This document shows, in pieces, positions 34,051 to 46,420 of a DNA stretch of 64,000 nt. Source of the stretch: Glandiceps talaboti (lineage: Eukaryota; Hemichordata; Enteropneusta; Spengelidae). Below the pieces are notes generated by a model that was not told the DNA's origin, made no database searches, and was given only the letters and a program-made list of their open reading frames with translations. Within the stretch, counting starts at the first letter, position 1. Each line of letters begins with the position of its first letter. Location of the stretch: contig NC_135557.1 of the NCBI RefSeq assembly GCF_964340395.1, forward strand, positions 10,816,046-10,880,045. Direction: 5' to 3'. The translations under genes and the position numbers were made by a program.

Positions 34051-37000
34051 GTAATGTCGAAAATAACAAGACATTTTTTCAAGTAACCTTAGAATAACCC
34101 CTCAATGTTTGTTCGTGAAGCTGGTGTATAAAATGTATACATATGTATGTATGATTTGATTTCACATTACATTTAATTTTATTGTTATAACAGTTTATTA
34201 ATGTCTCCGATATCTTTCATTTTCAACAAATTCAACCCGTATGTTGGTACAATCCAAAGCTAACTTGATAGGAATGAATGAACCGAAAACATGATATGAG
34301 TATGCATTCGCATATCCTTTTTGACTGAAACCGTACTGAATGAGTCATTGTCGGGCAATTCATATAAAAGTTTCATTAGAATATTTAGCCCGAGTCGAAC
34401 TATTCCAAACGCTTCTTCCTCGCAATGTTAGGTATGAACGTGCGGTACTCTAAGTTTTACTGTTGTAAAAAATATTGGAATTAAGAAGTACAAACATAGA
34501 AACAAAGGTGGGTTATAGTGTTACGGATGACAGAATACAACTTTTTGATATTCGCTAAGTTTTGATGTTTTGCGAGGTCACCGTGAACTCTCAGCTGTCA
34601 TGAATTAATACTTAGAACAAATGTTTGCATTTCGCGAATAGTATTCTACTAAGATGACAACATTAAGTTATTATAAGATCAACAGTGTCAAATAATGACT
34701 GATTACAGACAGTTGGAAGAACAATGACGTGATCACATTGTTTAGCTAGTTTTCATATTTGTCAATATCATTTGCATTGAATTAAGGCGACGGCAATACT
34801 TCCGTTTTAGTCATGTATGGTGCTGATTACTTTATCACCCAATCATTTGAGTATTGTATATTTTATGTTTATAAGAATTTAATGGAATAATAAAATGATG
34901 GATTCAGTCTTTGGAAGAGACAGTCCGAGGTCAGGAGCTTCGATCTGCTCCGTGGCCACTTCCAAATGATCCAGGTTAACCATGAACATTGTGTGTAGTC
35001 TGAACTAATTCCCTAAAAGTCCAAGTCGATCCCGTGTACAGAGTGGAGAGTGGAGAGAGAGTAACATTGAAGGAGGGTTACATTAACAGTAGAGGTCACC
35101 CCCTCAATTTGTTACAATAGTACGTTCCGTAATACTTAGACACCCACTTATCGTATAACATATTACGTAGCCTGCGGGGAGGCAGGGGGGGGGGGCAGCT
35201 GCCCCCCCCCCCCGAGATTTTGGAAAAAAAAGAACAAAAGCTATTTTTGAATACATAGCGTTGTTTCTAAAATCGTTATTCTCGATTCCTAGCATATCCG
35301 ATTTAAATTGATGGTTCGCCATTGACTGTATACTGACTCCTCGCTAATATGTATCTTATATATCTATTGTACGCTGGCTTAACTTTGACTAAAATGTGTC
35401 CAGTTAAAAATTATAAATGTTTTGCAGCAAACTAAAAGAAGTGCGCACATGCACTGTGTATTTTCCTCGAGTAACAGTACAGTCTTGAAAGTCTCCTTCA
35501 TTTGAAGATAGCAAGTCGCAATTACTAGTATAATGTCAGCGAGTAAAACTCAAACAAAGACGGAAAAAGTCGTCCAACGTGAGGTCGCCTGCTATGCTGC
35601 GTGCCGTGACCCCGAAGATGCGCTCGATCTTATATTTAAGCATTCCATATTGATAAAACAGCAGATCTCTTTTTGGAATATTTGGTGGCCCTGAAAAAAC
35701 TATTAAACTAGGTACGCAGTTTAGGATCCATTCTTTGAAGACTTTCAATAATTGTGTCCGACGTCGTATTTGGTTAAAAAGTTTGATATGATTATCTCAT
35801 TGCATACTGACACTACCGTTATTCCGCAATTCATTTTGAAGCGACAATTTGCTATGGAAAAAATGGCCCTGAATTTGTAAATAGAGCTGTACCTTCGACA
35901 TCAAAATCCAAACTTCCATTTCCATTATAATGATGATAACAAGTAGAATCCACTGAGTTCACCTTGGGTTCCAACATAAACGCGGCCATAAACGTTTTAG
36001 GAGTTGGGTTAAGAAAATTATTATTTTGTTGTGTTACTTATTTGAGAAAGCACCATCCAATTTTTTTATACTTTGAATGTGATATCTTTTCGGCAACTTC
36101 TTTGAAAGATACGACATTAGACCAGAAAAAAATGAAAAAGCTGTTCAACCTACCCATATATTTTTCTGGTGATGGGCAATGTATCTTCATACGGGCTTCG
36201 CATTTTTTTCAAAATTAAGAATATTTCAAATGTTCATGTAACACATACATTTGAGTCTATTCCAAATTATATAATATCTTATACCGTGGTTACTTGGCTC
36301 TGATGATGTATACAAGCATGAATTGATATTAAATGAAGCTGTTGCATATCCAATGTGCATTAAAACGAATTGAACAAATGTTTACGACCATTATAGTGGG
36401 CTGACCAGTCACTGGGCCATCAAAAGTCTGACAGTTTTGAAATGTTTCGCTTTTGAATTTTTTGGAACCAAATTAAACTTCAAGAGAAGTTTTACAAAGT
36501 GCACATCCGCAAATATCTCTGACCTTTACCACAACAAAATACACTTCCAGATAATATGTAATGCATAGCATAATTGTTTCAATTCTGGTACTTTATTACC
36601 ATATTCAAGCATTGTGAGACTTTAAATTATGTCTATGGTTTGATATTTTATACCTCTAAATGGCCTCCTACACTGTCATTTTTTTCATTTTTTTCCACAC
36701 TTGGAGTTGTCTCCTTCCAATCAATAGCAATCAAGGTGACAATTGTCTTTCCATATGTGAAATCCACACCCTGTGTAATGTAATCTCGTTCGGAGTATTA
36801 TTGTAGTTTGTTTTCTCTTATGCATCATTGTACCATATGATTTTAATATCAGAAGGGGTGGCTAAAATAATGCTTGAGTTTCATTTGGCGGGGCTTAACA
36901 TTTTTTTAAGAAGATAGAGTAAGAGGAACAACACTATTTGTTTAACCTTAAATTGTGTACATTTCCTAACTGTAGCTATGCGGACAAATTGCAAGATAGT

Positions 37001-40000
37001 ATCGAGATGACTGAATAAGTTCTATCTAAACTCGACCTGAAATATTTTGCTAACGATATATATAGTTTGTATTATCCTTGTCAAACATTGTGAAATAATA
37101 TTAAATACTGTCATCATATATTTTGATCATAGAGGCAGTCATTAACTTTGGCTTAGGTGTTATCCACATGACAGCGAACAATGGTATTCTATATGTACCA
37201 TTTGCTTACATTGTAAGCATTTCAGGACCACTTCATTCACCCAACGATATATTGTGTGTGAATCACACACGTACAGGTAAGTTCAACAAGCGTTATCAAT
37301 GTAGTATCATGTCCCTACATACTAGTCTAGAATATATTATGTTACATTCTTACAATAATAGGTTCATGATCACATAACCCGGCTACATACATAACTACTT
37401 AGGCAAATGTGTTTTAAATATGTGCATACATGCATACATACATACATACATACATACATACATACATACACATACATACATACATACATACATACACATA
37501 CATACATACATACATACATACATACATACATACATACACATATACATGCATACATACATACATACATACATACATACATACATACATACATACATACATA
37601 CATACATACAGACAGACATGCATGCATACATGCATGCGCGCGCACTCGCACGCATACAAACACACACATACATACATACATACATACATACATACATACA
37701 TACATACATACATACACACACACATACATACATACATACATACATACATACATACATACATACACACATACATAAATACATACATACATACATACATACA
37801 CACATACATACATACATACATACATACATACATACACGCATACATACATACATACATATGATGCTGTCATTTCGGGGAGAGTATTCCGCACTTCGTAGCC
37901 GACTTCTCCACTCTCACTGACCCGGCAAGCTACACTGTTTAGCGTGTCTGCCTGGTTCCGTAAATGGGGCGGCGGTAGATGCTGTACGAGTTGCGAGTTG
38001 TATAGCGAGAAACTGATCTTTGTAATACAAAACTAGATCTATATCCCTGACCAACCAAACTGCTGTCGTGCATTATAATTTAGCTTGAGGTAAATTTGAC
38101 GGTTAGTCTAAAACGTACTTTGCTGTGCGTTCTAATCGTTAAGTGCAATGTACGTAGTGGGAGACACGAGACATCCCCGATCGTTCCATGTTTACTGATC
38201 AGATTTACGTAGACTTCGACCCACAGGGCTATTTGGTGGTTGAACAGGGATTCGAATAGCACGCACGGGGCTAGAGTGCGACAATACATATACGCATGCA
38301 TATTTGAAATATGTGAAGCTTAATGCTATTAGTAGACATTAATATCAGTAACTTGTAACTGTTTATTTCAGATTCCTTCCATCACACATACTGTTCATCC
38401 GATGTATTACCTCCAAGTGAAATCTCTGGTCGTGAAGTAACTTTAGAAAAGGACGATGTCAATTTGAAATTCAGCTTGCTGCTTTTACAAAGAGATGATA
38501 ATTCTCGAGTAATATGGTGGAATAAAAATACAAAGGAAATATTGTTTATCAACGAGATCAAAATAGTTGGTACGTTTATTTGTCTCAAAATATTGACTCA
38601 TGTGTATTGTTTAAATTAATTGTTGATATATGGAATTTCAAAGGGATTGTTTGCATAGTATAACACTAGTATAATTTGGAGGAAAAGATCTAAAATAACT
38701 ATAAGACTGAAAAGTGCTTAATGTTTTTCACTGTCTTTGGAAAGAATGATGAAATGGCCTTCATTGTATCCGTCCGTTTTACTATGTTTAAGTAGATAAT
38801 AACTAAATACTAAAATTCATACCATTTCACATATTGCTAAAATAGTTTTGACTAATCTTTCTCTTTTTGTGGTTTGTAATTTGATTAACGACAGCATTTC
38901 GTAAGGAAATATATTATGTCTCTATATAATTATGCATTCCTTTCACAGACTGTTTGAGTGATCATATATTTATAGCGGCACAAGATGGCACTACGGTATC
39001 AATAGCCTGCCCTCTTGCTTCTAGGAGCGTGCATGAAATTGCCATTCAGGAGAAATGGTCGGAAAATCTTCTTGCAGCAATGACTGTGAAAAACAAAAAA
39101 ACCTTCTACGTGAATGTAGACACCGACCAATTAAAGATTGCATATATGGTACATTATGTGAAAATCATTATGTCGGTTAATTGTCAAATTAGCGGAAGTT
39201 ACAGCCTGGTGTCAACGTTCAGGGGAAGCAAACACCACATATTACCAATGGATATCAAAGTGATTGGTATGTAATATATAGGCTATATGTCAATATCCAT
39301 ATACATGTAAGTAATAGCTCATCAGACCATTATTTCACTATATTTCAAGCCCTAGTACTAGATTGTATCCATATAAGCATCCAAATCACCTTGAGACCTG
39401 ACTTTTGTATAATCCTTTTCCACTTTAACTACTTTTGAACGACGTTTTAGGTGAAAATAACACAATGTTGTGTTTTATTTATAGGCCAAATGGGTACATT
39501 GAGAGTGTTTAAACAACCAAAAGCCCTGGGCGACCAAGCCGAACTATACTGTGACACATCGTCGGAATCCATACAATGGGTTCATAATGGAAATGAGCTT
39601 TTGGTATGTTGGTTTTGTGCACTTCGTTTTAGAAACTGATAAGAAAACCTGTATTTTCTGAGCGAATGAAATACATTTTACATTTCTGTATTTATCATTG
39701 TGTTCGAAAAGTTACTGTTATTATTATTCATTCTCCTTTTTGTCGAATGAAGGCTGGTGGCCTTATGAAATAAATGAATAAATTAAATCAAATTAACATA
39801 CATACATACATACATACATACATACAAACATACATACATACATACATGCATACATACATACATACATACATGCATACATGTACATACATACATACATACA
39901 TACATACATACATACATTATGATCTTATGGCACTAGGTGTGTGCCTCAGACAGATACAATTGTCACACTAGAGTCTGTGCCATAAACAAGTCACACCAAA

Positions 40001-40719
40001 ATTGGATACTATTCTTCTCAATTGACAGGACACCAGTGAATTATTTGTGTTCACCGATAACAGAAAACGATTACACATCAATAACATGACAATGTCATTA
40101 GAGGGAATCTACTCATGCAAAGGGCATCGTGATTGCATCGAAGCAGAGAGCCAGGCCTTAAATTTACGACTATCCCCAGTCAACACAGATATATCGTTGG
40201 GTGAGTGTATTGTTTTTATCATTGTAAAATTATAGAGCTATTCAAAGTATCGTGTACACGTGTGTGTGTGTGTGTGGGGGGTGCACTTGGAAAGCATATG
40301 CAGCATATTCTGTATGTTGTCTTTATTGCTGATAAACAAGGCTACACGTTTACTTCCAACGAATTAAAACGAAAACATATTAGTAACCAAATGACGACAT
40401 ACACTCGTGTTGTCTGCCATTGTTCCATTCGCATATGATATTTTCAAAAACATTTATTTCGTTACATCTTAGAAATAGGTACATATATGATTTATTTACA
40501 GAGACGAAGAACATCAAGGCGAATATGAACCCTGTATTGGCAAACAAGTTTACCGAGATCATGATCATTGTCGTTGCCGTTGGAGTGGCGGCTATCATTA
40601 CTATGGTGATCGCAATAGTGCACTTTGCACAGTCGTGTTCCCAACGCCGGAAACCAGAACAATCGGATGATCAAAGCTTGCTTCCAACACAAGAGGACTC
40701 TACCCCTCAGGATAAATAA
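33921..40719 (+). CDS. Gene B: type I membrane protein with Ig-like domains (gene span)
   Basis: Seven exons join in frame: 33921-34050, 37133-37276, 38372-38569, 38949-39266, 39485-39603, 40029-40200 and 40502-40719. Together they give 1299 bases, that is 432 residues and a stop. The order is a signal peptide (residues 1-30), two short Ig-like or degenerate segments (about 44-157), a V-like Ig domain (about 158-263), and an I-type Ig domain split over two exons (about 264-345). A transmembrane helix follows (about 379-403), then a tail of about 29 residues. All introns are phase 1 except the one that splits the last Ig domain (phase 0). The tail has no tyrosine and no catalytic domain, so it may act as an adhesion molecule, decoy or co-receptor; that is inference. 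It lies head-to-head with gene A. Confidence 0.85.
35180..35214. repeat. G-run/C-run inverted repeat
   Basis: GGCAG followed by a G run, then CAGCTG, then a C run: a GC-rich hairpin in AT-rich intronic DNA of gene B. Confidence 0.85.
37133..37276 (+). CDS. Gene B exon 2: Ig-like segment
   Basis: A 144-bp exon, phase 1 to phase 1, acceptor ttttgatcatag and donor gtaagt. It contains FAYIVSISGP and a late ILCVNHT, which could be the F-strand Cys of a degenerate Ig fold. No early Cys or Trp is visible, so the fold is uncertain. Confidence 0.65.
37420..37857. repeat. (CATA)n microsatellite in gene B intron 2
   Basis: About 440 bases of CATA tetramers with CACA, GACA and GCATGC interruptions. It gives six-frame open reading frames that are not genes. 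Confidence 0.97.
38372..38569 (+). CDS. Gene B exon 3: short Ig-like segment
   Basis: A 198-bp exon, phase 1 to phase 1, acceptor gtttatttcag and donor gtacg. It encodes an N-terminal Cys region (HTYCSSDVLP), a strand-B-like REVTLEKDDVNLKFSLLL and a strand-C-like VIWWNKN. The F-strand Cys of a canonical Ig domain is absent. Confidence 0.75.
38949..39266 (+). CDS. Gene B exon 4: V-like Ig domain
   Basis: A 318-bp exon, phase 1 to phase 1, acceptor cctttcacag and donor gtatgt. It has the B-strand Cys (TTVSIACPLAS), the core Trp (IQEKWSEN) and the F-strand Cys (IIMSVNCQIS), followed by a G strand ending DIKVIG. The F strand lacks the usual Tyr two residues before Cys. Confidence 0.82.
39485..39603 (+). 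CDS. Gene B exon 5: first half of an I-type Ig domain
   Basis: Acceptor ttttatttatag and donor gtatgt, phase 1 to phase 0. It contains the B-strand Cys (DQAELYCDTS) and the C-strand Trp (SIQWVHNGNELL), the usual start of an I-set or C2-set domain. Confidence 0.82.
39798..39917. repeat. (CATA)n microsatellite in gene B intron 5
   Basis: About 120 bases of CATA tetramers inside the intron that splits the last Ig domain. Confidence 0.96.
40029..40200 (+). CDS. Gene B exon 6: second half of the I-type Ig domain
   Basis: Acceptor tctcaattgacag and donor gtgagt, phase 0 to phase 1. It carries KRLHINNMTMSLEGIYSC, the E-F region with the Tyr-x-Cys signature, then an extra Cys pair candidate (GHRDCIEAE) and a G strand (ALNLRLSP). 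Confidence 0.84.
40502..40719 (+). CDS. Gene B exon 7: transmembrane helix, short tail and stop
   Basis: Acceptor tgatttatttacag, phase 1. It has a polar stalk (KNIKANMNPVLANKF), a helix (IMIIVVAVGVAAIITMVIAI), a basic stop-transfer stretch (SQRRK) and a short acidic, Gln-rich tail ending at TAA. An AATAAA at 40715-40720 overlaps the stop; the true polyadenylation site is not resolved. Confidence 0.85.
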
Positions 40720-41940
40720 AATGAAATATATACGATATATATTTCTGCTATCGAGTTTAAACGAGTAGTGTTACATTTTGCTAGAATCGAGTATTGTTGT
40801 AAATACGTTTATTTTGTCAAATCGTGTTAAATAGCAATATGATATCTTGAAAAATGCATATTGTTTTCGGTTTTATCAAAACATATAATACAATGCAGTG
40901 GGTTATGTATTCTTTGTGTGTTGACAGAAAATTCACTACATTCGTGTTCCTTTTAGTTTGTGGGTTAATATTTTGACGATGGATAGATTCTGATTTTATA
41001 TATGCACAAAGAGAACTGGGCGCGCAAGCACATCGCTAAACTAGTGCATACGAGTGTCATCTCTGCTATTTTATAAGGGTACACGTGAATTATATTGAGG
41101 TCAATAGGACAACAAACAGTGAGGAAAATTAGCATGGGTTGTCGAAAATGTAGTAGCCGAATCCAAAAAGTTATCGAAGAGCAATATAAGTTGTCCAAGA
41201 TGAACATGTTGTAGTCGAGTCAAGTAAGTCATCCGTAATTATATCATGTATACCGCGCCATAGTAATTTGACTGGAAGATGTACTTTGACGTTCATCAAA
41301 GTCGATGGATAACGTGTCTGCTACTTTTTGATAACTTATTACTCAGAGGGGAACTTTAGGCGCATTTCATGAAACATTTATATAATTTCGAGTAATGTTT
41401 CTACTAACGTGGTTTTCGACTAGCGCTACGGATCCGGATACTCAGCTTGTGCGCATCTATTAATCGTGGATTACTTTCACATATACATCAGCCTTTCACC
41501 TAAATCGAGTTGAGTCTAGACAACCGGTAACAAACATTCACAACCACTAAAATTAATTTTAATCAAAATTCATTCCATGTAGAGACCGTTAATGATTATA
41601 ATAAGATTTAGAGAACTAATTATTTAAGACGCGAAAATCGCCAACATTTTACGCCAACTCTAAATAACAGGACTAACTCTAATTATGAACATCATTCTCA
41701 CTAGCAAGATCTAGAGTAGTTATTAACCGTTTAGTTCTCTTTCCTCTTTTGTCGTGAGTATAATGCACATTTATTTCGAGTTTATAAATACAATAAGGTT
41801 AATTGCAACGAGAATGCGAACGCGCTACCTTCCGAAAAAGTCATTTTTTAAACTTTGTAAATGCAAATTAACCAAAACCATGCGAGGCGTATCGCGAGTA
41901 TTGGTCAAAATTTTACTATTATCAACAACGTCTTGTATCA
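40720..41940. other. Downstream of gene B, no recognised feature
   Basis: The 3' flank of gene B. I saw no coding exon or repeat family. Confidence 0.4.
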
Positions 41941-41951
41941 TTATTATTCGC

Positions 41952-42185
41952 CCCTGGGAAAACTTAAGAATGCCAATCTATGCTATAGACAACTTGTCAT
42001 ACCAAACAGTTTTCTTATTAAAGAGAATGCATGACGACACAGTCAGTGGCCTATTTAGGAGAGATAAAAACTCTCGTGGTTATGTGAAAATGATATTTCT
42101 GGGATGCAATGAATAAAGATGTCAGAAAATATGTAGCTAGCTGTACTCATTGTTTGATGAGGAACCATGGCCATAGACAAAGGGC
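41952..42185 (+). mobile_element. LTR-retrotransposon integrase zinc-finger fragment, frameshifted
   Basis: The plus strand encodes SYQTVFLLKRMHDDTVSG, and after a one-base frameshift near 42090 it continues FWDAMNKDVRKYVASC and THCLMRNH. This is the H-x-H ... C-x2-C integrase zinc-binding region of Ty3/gypsy-type elements: the His-rich HDD, the FW-x-x-M spacing and CTHC. No LTRs, protease or complete reverse transcriptase were recognised near it, so it is an isolated remnant. Confidence 0.68.
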
Positions 42186-42189
42186 GAAT

Positions 42190-44170
42190 CGCTTCTTTCG
42201 ATATTGTTACTTTATGTTTATTTCTGATCACTAATGGTGTTATCGTACTACCATATCATACATTTATATACTTGTTTCATACAGACATTTTTTTTCAATT
42301 GTAATAATTCAATAACGATCCATTTGATAAATTTCACCTCGGTGTTGCTATCGGAAAGGTTGTTTGTTGAGATCAATTTTATTACTAACGGGGTTATTCT
42401 ACCTTGGGCATCGATGATGGGTGTGTGTGGATGAGTGGCAAGGTTGGCCAACCGTCGCATGAGTGTGGTGATTACAAGGACCGTTTTCCATAGTAACTCA
42501 TAGTGATCCGATCATGGTTCATTAGAAGTGATGTTAATGTCGCAGTTTAAGTAACTGTTATGCATTAAATAAGCATCTATATTCTAATCACAACTGATTG
42601 TGAACCATGACATTTCCTTTCATCTTATCATGGTATAATCATGTGTTTAGATAAAAGGTGATTTATTCAAATGGTTCACGTCCTGTCATGATGTGCTACA
42701 TGAAGTCTATAGCTGTCACTTCTGTATCATTCACTCCATATATGGTTGCACCTTATCAGCATCACTATACTGTTTTGTTTTTTCGAACACAAACGGAACA
42801 TGCCTGTTGCTATGTCTTTAAAAAACAAAGTTGATGTGACACGTTTACAAAAAATTACAAAATGTATCATTTCGGATGAAGTTACCACGTTTCGATTTAC
42901 TAAACAGAAAATGTAAATCCTTCGTTAGCTTCTGATATGAATTTGAAATTGGGTTTAGATAGAACCTCTCTGCATGCACTATATTGGATTATATTGGATT
43001 ATAAAGGACATATATCGTGTGTTTTCATATAATGGACATATATATTGATACTAACTTTTGTGATTATTTCAAAATGAAATATGCAATACTTTACGTATGT
43101 TTTATTTCTGAATTCACAAGTATACAGTAATTGTGATTTCACTTTAATCGTGACATAACCTTTCAATAATTTGTTATATCATTTTTTTCTCTAGACGTGT
43201 TTCAACTATGATCTCACAATTTCAAATGTTGATGTTTCCTCCTGTTGGTAAGCCGAAGTAGTGGGACACTACTTTCAGTTGAAAGAGAGAGTAGTGTTAC
43301 AATCCAGAATTATCATATTCGGAATTTTGGCATGTTTTACTTAAATTAACGGAACATTCATATTTATCCTACTTACTTACAAACAGGAGCTAACAACAGC
43401 CTGATCAAATAACATGTTGATTTATCTACTAATCCTGTACTAATTACATTTATTTCTAGTAGCTAACAAATGTCGTGTTTTGATTAAACAATATCGATTG
43501 TTGATTATCGAATTCAAATTAATAGTTAATTTTCCAATGGCGTGATCAACATTTGTCTTACACGTGAACAATTTACATATGGCATAATCTTAAATCTCAA
43601 TCTTAAATATTCTGGTGGAAAGTTTCGTGTCTTCTAGAACAATGAATCTAGTGAAAGATAAATTTATATTTAGAACAAATGACGTCATTCAATCTATATA
43701 TGGTAATGTAACTAAATAAAGTTATTCCGGATTACTATTCCTACTCTTAGATTTTGATTACAACGCAATTGTTGGTGTGCGGTGTCTCTCTCTGTCTGAG
43801 TGTAAGAGTGTACGTGTATGTGACGATACTTAAGTAGCTAATTCCTAACTTAGACAAGCTCGTAGATCCTGGTACCCTAGAAAGACAGTTAGAGGGGAGA
43901 GTCGTTTACGTTCTGTTGATCTACCCACAACTACCTTAGACGATGAAATGTTGTATTAAGCTACCCCCTAAAAAGTAAAGGAATGACCCATACTAGCAGG
44001 GACCTTATGATTACATTGGGCTGTTAGGCTGAAAGGCTAGAGGTTAATTGGCTTCTCGCCTACAAAGGAATATAAAGGTACACTACACTGCACCCGGACG
44101 GCACACCTATTTGACTAGTTAAAGTAGTAGCTAATCAGCTGCACTATTGCACTAGTATTACAACAACTGT
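42190..44170. other. Unannotated AT-rich stretch
   Basis: No supportable gene or repeat family was seen here. Confidence 0.35.
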
Positions 44171-44171
44171 C

Positions 44172-44173
<2 letters not shown>

Positions 44174-44255
<82 letters not shown>

Positions 44256-44852
44256 TATATATACGCATGTATATGTGTGTCTGTCTATCTGTGTGCCTAT
44301 CTGTATGTCTGTCTGTGTGCCTGTCTGTATATATGTCTGTACGTACGTACGTACGTACGTATGTCTGTATGTCTGTATGTATGTATGTATGTCTGTATGT
44401 ATGTATGTATGTATGTATGTATGTATGTATGTATGTATGTATGTATGTATGTATGTATGTATGTATGTATGTATGTATGTATGTATGTATGTATGTATGT
44501 ATGTATGTATGTATGTATGTCACGTACGTACGTACGCATGTACGTATGTACGTATGTATGTATGTATGTATGTATGTATGTATGTATGTATGTATGTGTG
44601 TATGTATGTATGTATGTATGTATGTATGTATGTATGTGTCTGTCTGTCTGCATGTCTGTCTGCCTGTCTGTATTTATGTATGTACGTACGTATGTATGTA
44701 TGTATGTATGTATGTATGTATGTATGTATGTACGTACGTACGTATGTATGTATGTATGTATGTATATAAGTATGTATGAATGTATGTATGTATGTATGTA
44801 TGTATGTATGTATATGTGCACGAATGCCTGCCTACCTACCTACCTACCTACC

Positions 44853-44884
<32 letters not shown>
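44174..44884. repeat. Large compound microsatellite (AT, TATG, CGTA, TCTG, CCTA)
   Basis: Roughly 710 bases: (AT)n at 44174-44250, then TCTG, CGTA and TATG blocks in alternation, ending in CCTA and TCTG. Open frames on both strands are repeat translations. Confidence 0.97.
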
Positions 44885-45149
44885 CGTTCGTGTACTTGTC
44901 TTTATATCACATGACTTTTAGACACGTTATCATTAAAACCCGTGGACAATTGTTGACCTGAGTACGCCCCTGTAATTGTAATTCTTAAGATTTAATAAGA
45001 TTGATGTCAGTCGATCAAACAAACATGATGACGATCTTTATGTGCACACGAGCACGTTGGTACCTGTTACAAGAGACAATAACGAGGCGATGTAAGTGTA
45101 TTTTACACATTGTTTGTCCTGAATGTTTGTCCAATTCTGGCCATATGTG

Positions 45150-45472
45150 TTAGTCTCTGTCTGTCTTTCTCTGAGTCTCTCTGTATGTCTGCCTACCTGC
45201 CTGCCTGCCTGTTTGCCTATGTATTTGTCTCTGTGTCTGTCTATATCGTTTTGATCTCTTTGTGCCTGTATGTCAGTATATTTTTGCCTGTGTCTGTGTC
45301 TATCTCTGAATGCGTCTGGCTCTCTGTCTGCTTTTCCGTCTGTCTCTGTTTGTTTGTTTGTTTGTTTGTTTGTTTGTTTGTTTGTTTGTTTGTTTGTTTG
45401 TTTGTTTATTTGTTTGTTTGTTTGTTTGTTTGTTTGTTTGTGAGTTTGTATGTATGTATGTATGTATGTATG
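45150..45472. repeat. (TCTG)n-like and (TTTG)n microsatellites
   Basis: Degenerate TCTG-rich sequence passes into a long TTTG array (about 45350-45448) and a short TATG block. Confidence 0.93.
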
Positions 45473-45542
45473 TCTCTCTAGATTTTTCTCTTTGTCTCTC
45501 TCTCTGTCTCTCCCATCTATCTCTGTCTGTCTCTGACTGTCT

Positions 45543-45828
45543 ATAATAATAATAATAATAATAATCTTTATTTATACTGGATAGTTCTTTAAACATTTAA
45601 ACACTTGTCTCCCAGGAAGTCCAATAAGGGCAATCCCTCATGGGTTCAGTGTTAATGCAGGAGGAAACCGGAGTACCCGGGGAAAACCTGCGTTGTTCGG
45701 TAGAGTCAAACTGAACGACACTCTTCTTACTTACAGCGTGGTAAATTTAATCGAACCCTGAATGGGGTTCGAACCCCGACCGCAGTGGTAAGAGGCAAGT
45801 GGTTTAACCACTTGGCCACCGACAACCC
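45543..45828 (-). mobile_element. tRNA-derived SINE
   Basis: On the minus strand the element begins GGGTTGTCGGTGGCCAAGTG. It has an internal pol III A box (TGGCCAAGTGG at 45808-45818) and a B box (GGTTCGAACCCC near 45764-45775) at tRNA-like spacing. A body follows with a CCGGGTACTCCGGTTTCCTC block, and the 3' end is AATAAAGATT plus a (TTA)n tail (45543-45566). A SINE of about 286 bp with this structure would be transcribed by RNA polymerase III and mobilised by a partner LINE. The exact family cannot be named from sequence alone. Confidence 0.8.
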
Positions 45829-45837
45829 TATCTATGT

Positions 45838-45962
45838 ATGTATACATGTCTCTGTGTGCTTGTATGTGTCTGTGTGTCGGTCTGTCTGTCTATATTTGTC
45901 TCTGTTTCTGTCTGTCAGTCTGTCTGTCTGTCTGTCTGCCTGGCTGTCTGTCTGTCTCTCAT
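45838..45962. repeat. (TCTG)n-like microsatellite
   Basis: Degenerate TCTG and TCTC tetramers next to the head of the SINE. Confidence 0.9.
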
Positions 45963-46059
45963 TCAGTCTGTTGTTACTAACCGTCATTATTACACAGCAA
46001 TAGAAACCGTATATTATATATTAAATGTAGCAAAAATTACTATCTTGCTATTGCTAAGT

Positions 46060-46420
46060 ATGGCTTCACGTGATAGTTTATCTTTGTTCTAGTAAAGACA
46101 ATTAGTCGTTTGCTTCGTTGAGTTTGGCCTTATCAAACAGATCACCACATTACATGTGTGTACCAAATGGAAAAGCTGTACAGTTTTGTCTTCGCAGACT
46201 TGAAAGCGCCTTTTCAAATTCCATGTTGTCGTGAATATTAATAGCTAAGCTTAACAATTTGTTTTAAAATAGGTTTGACGTAACCTCTACTCGTCACGTG
46301 ATAGTTTACCTTTGTCCTAGTATAAACAATTATATTAGTGGTTTGCTTCGTGGCGTCCCCATGCATGTAATCACTCTAATTCAAACAATGGTTGGCAAAG
46401 GATCAAACGAGTTAGCCCTA
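46060..46420. repeat. Short direct duplication
   Basis: CACGTGATAGTTTATCTTTG (about 46069) recurs as CACGTGATAGTTTACCTTTG (about 46297). Both are followed by a CTAGTA, AACAATTA, GTTTGCTTCGT series. The offset is about 228 bases. Confidence 0.7.

Noticed and set aside
37370-37920. Overlapping open frames up to 173 codons on both strands
   Set aside because: A CATA array is open in several frames by nature. It lies inside a gene B intron defined by the flanking Ig exons.
44173-44921. Open frames up to 214 codons
   Set aside because: Pure microsatellite translation on both strands.
45764-45818. A functional tRNA gene
   Set aside because: A and B boxes are present, but the acceptor stem and cloverleaf are not complete, and the unit continues into a SINE body with a (TTA)n tail.
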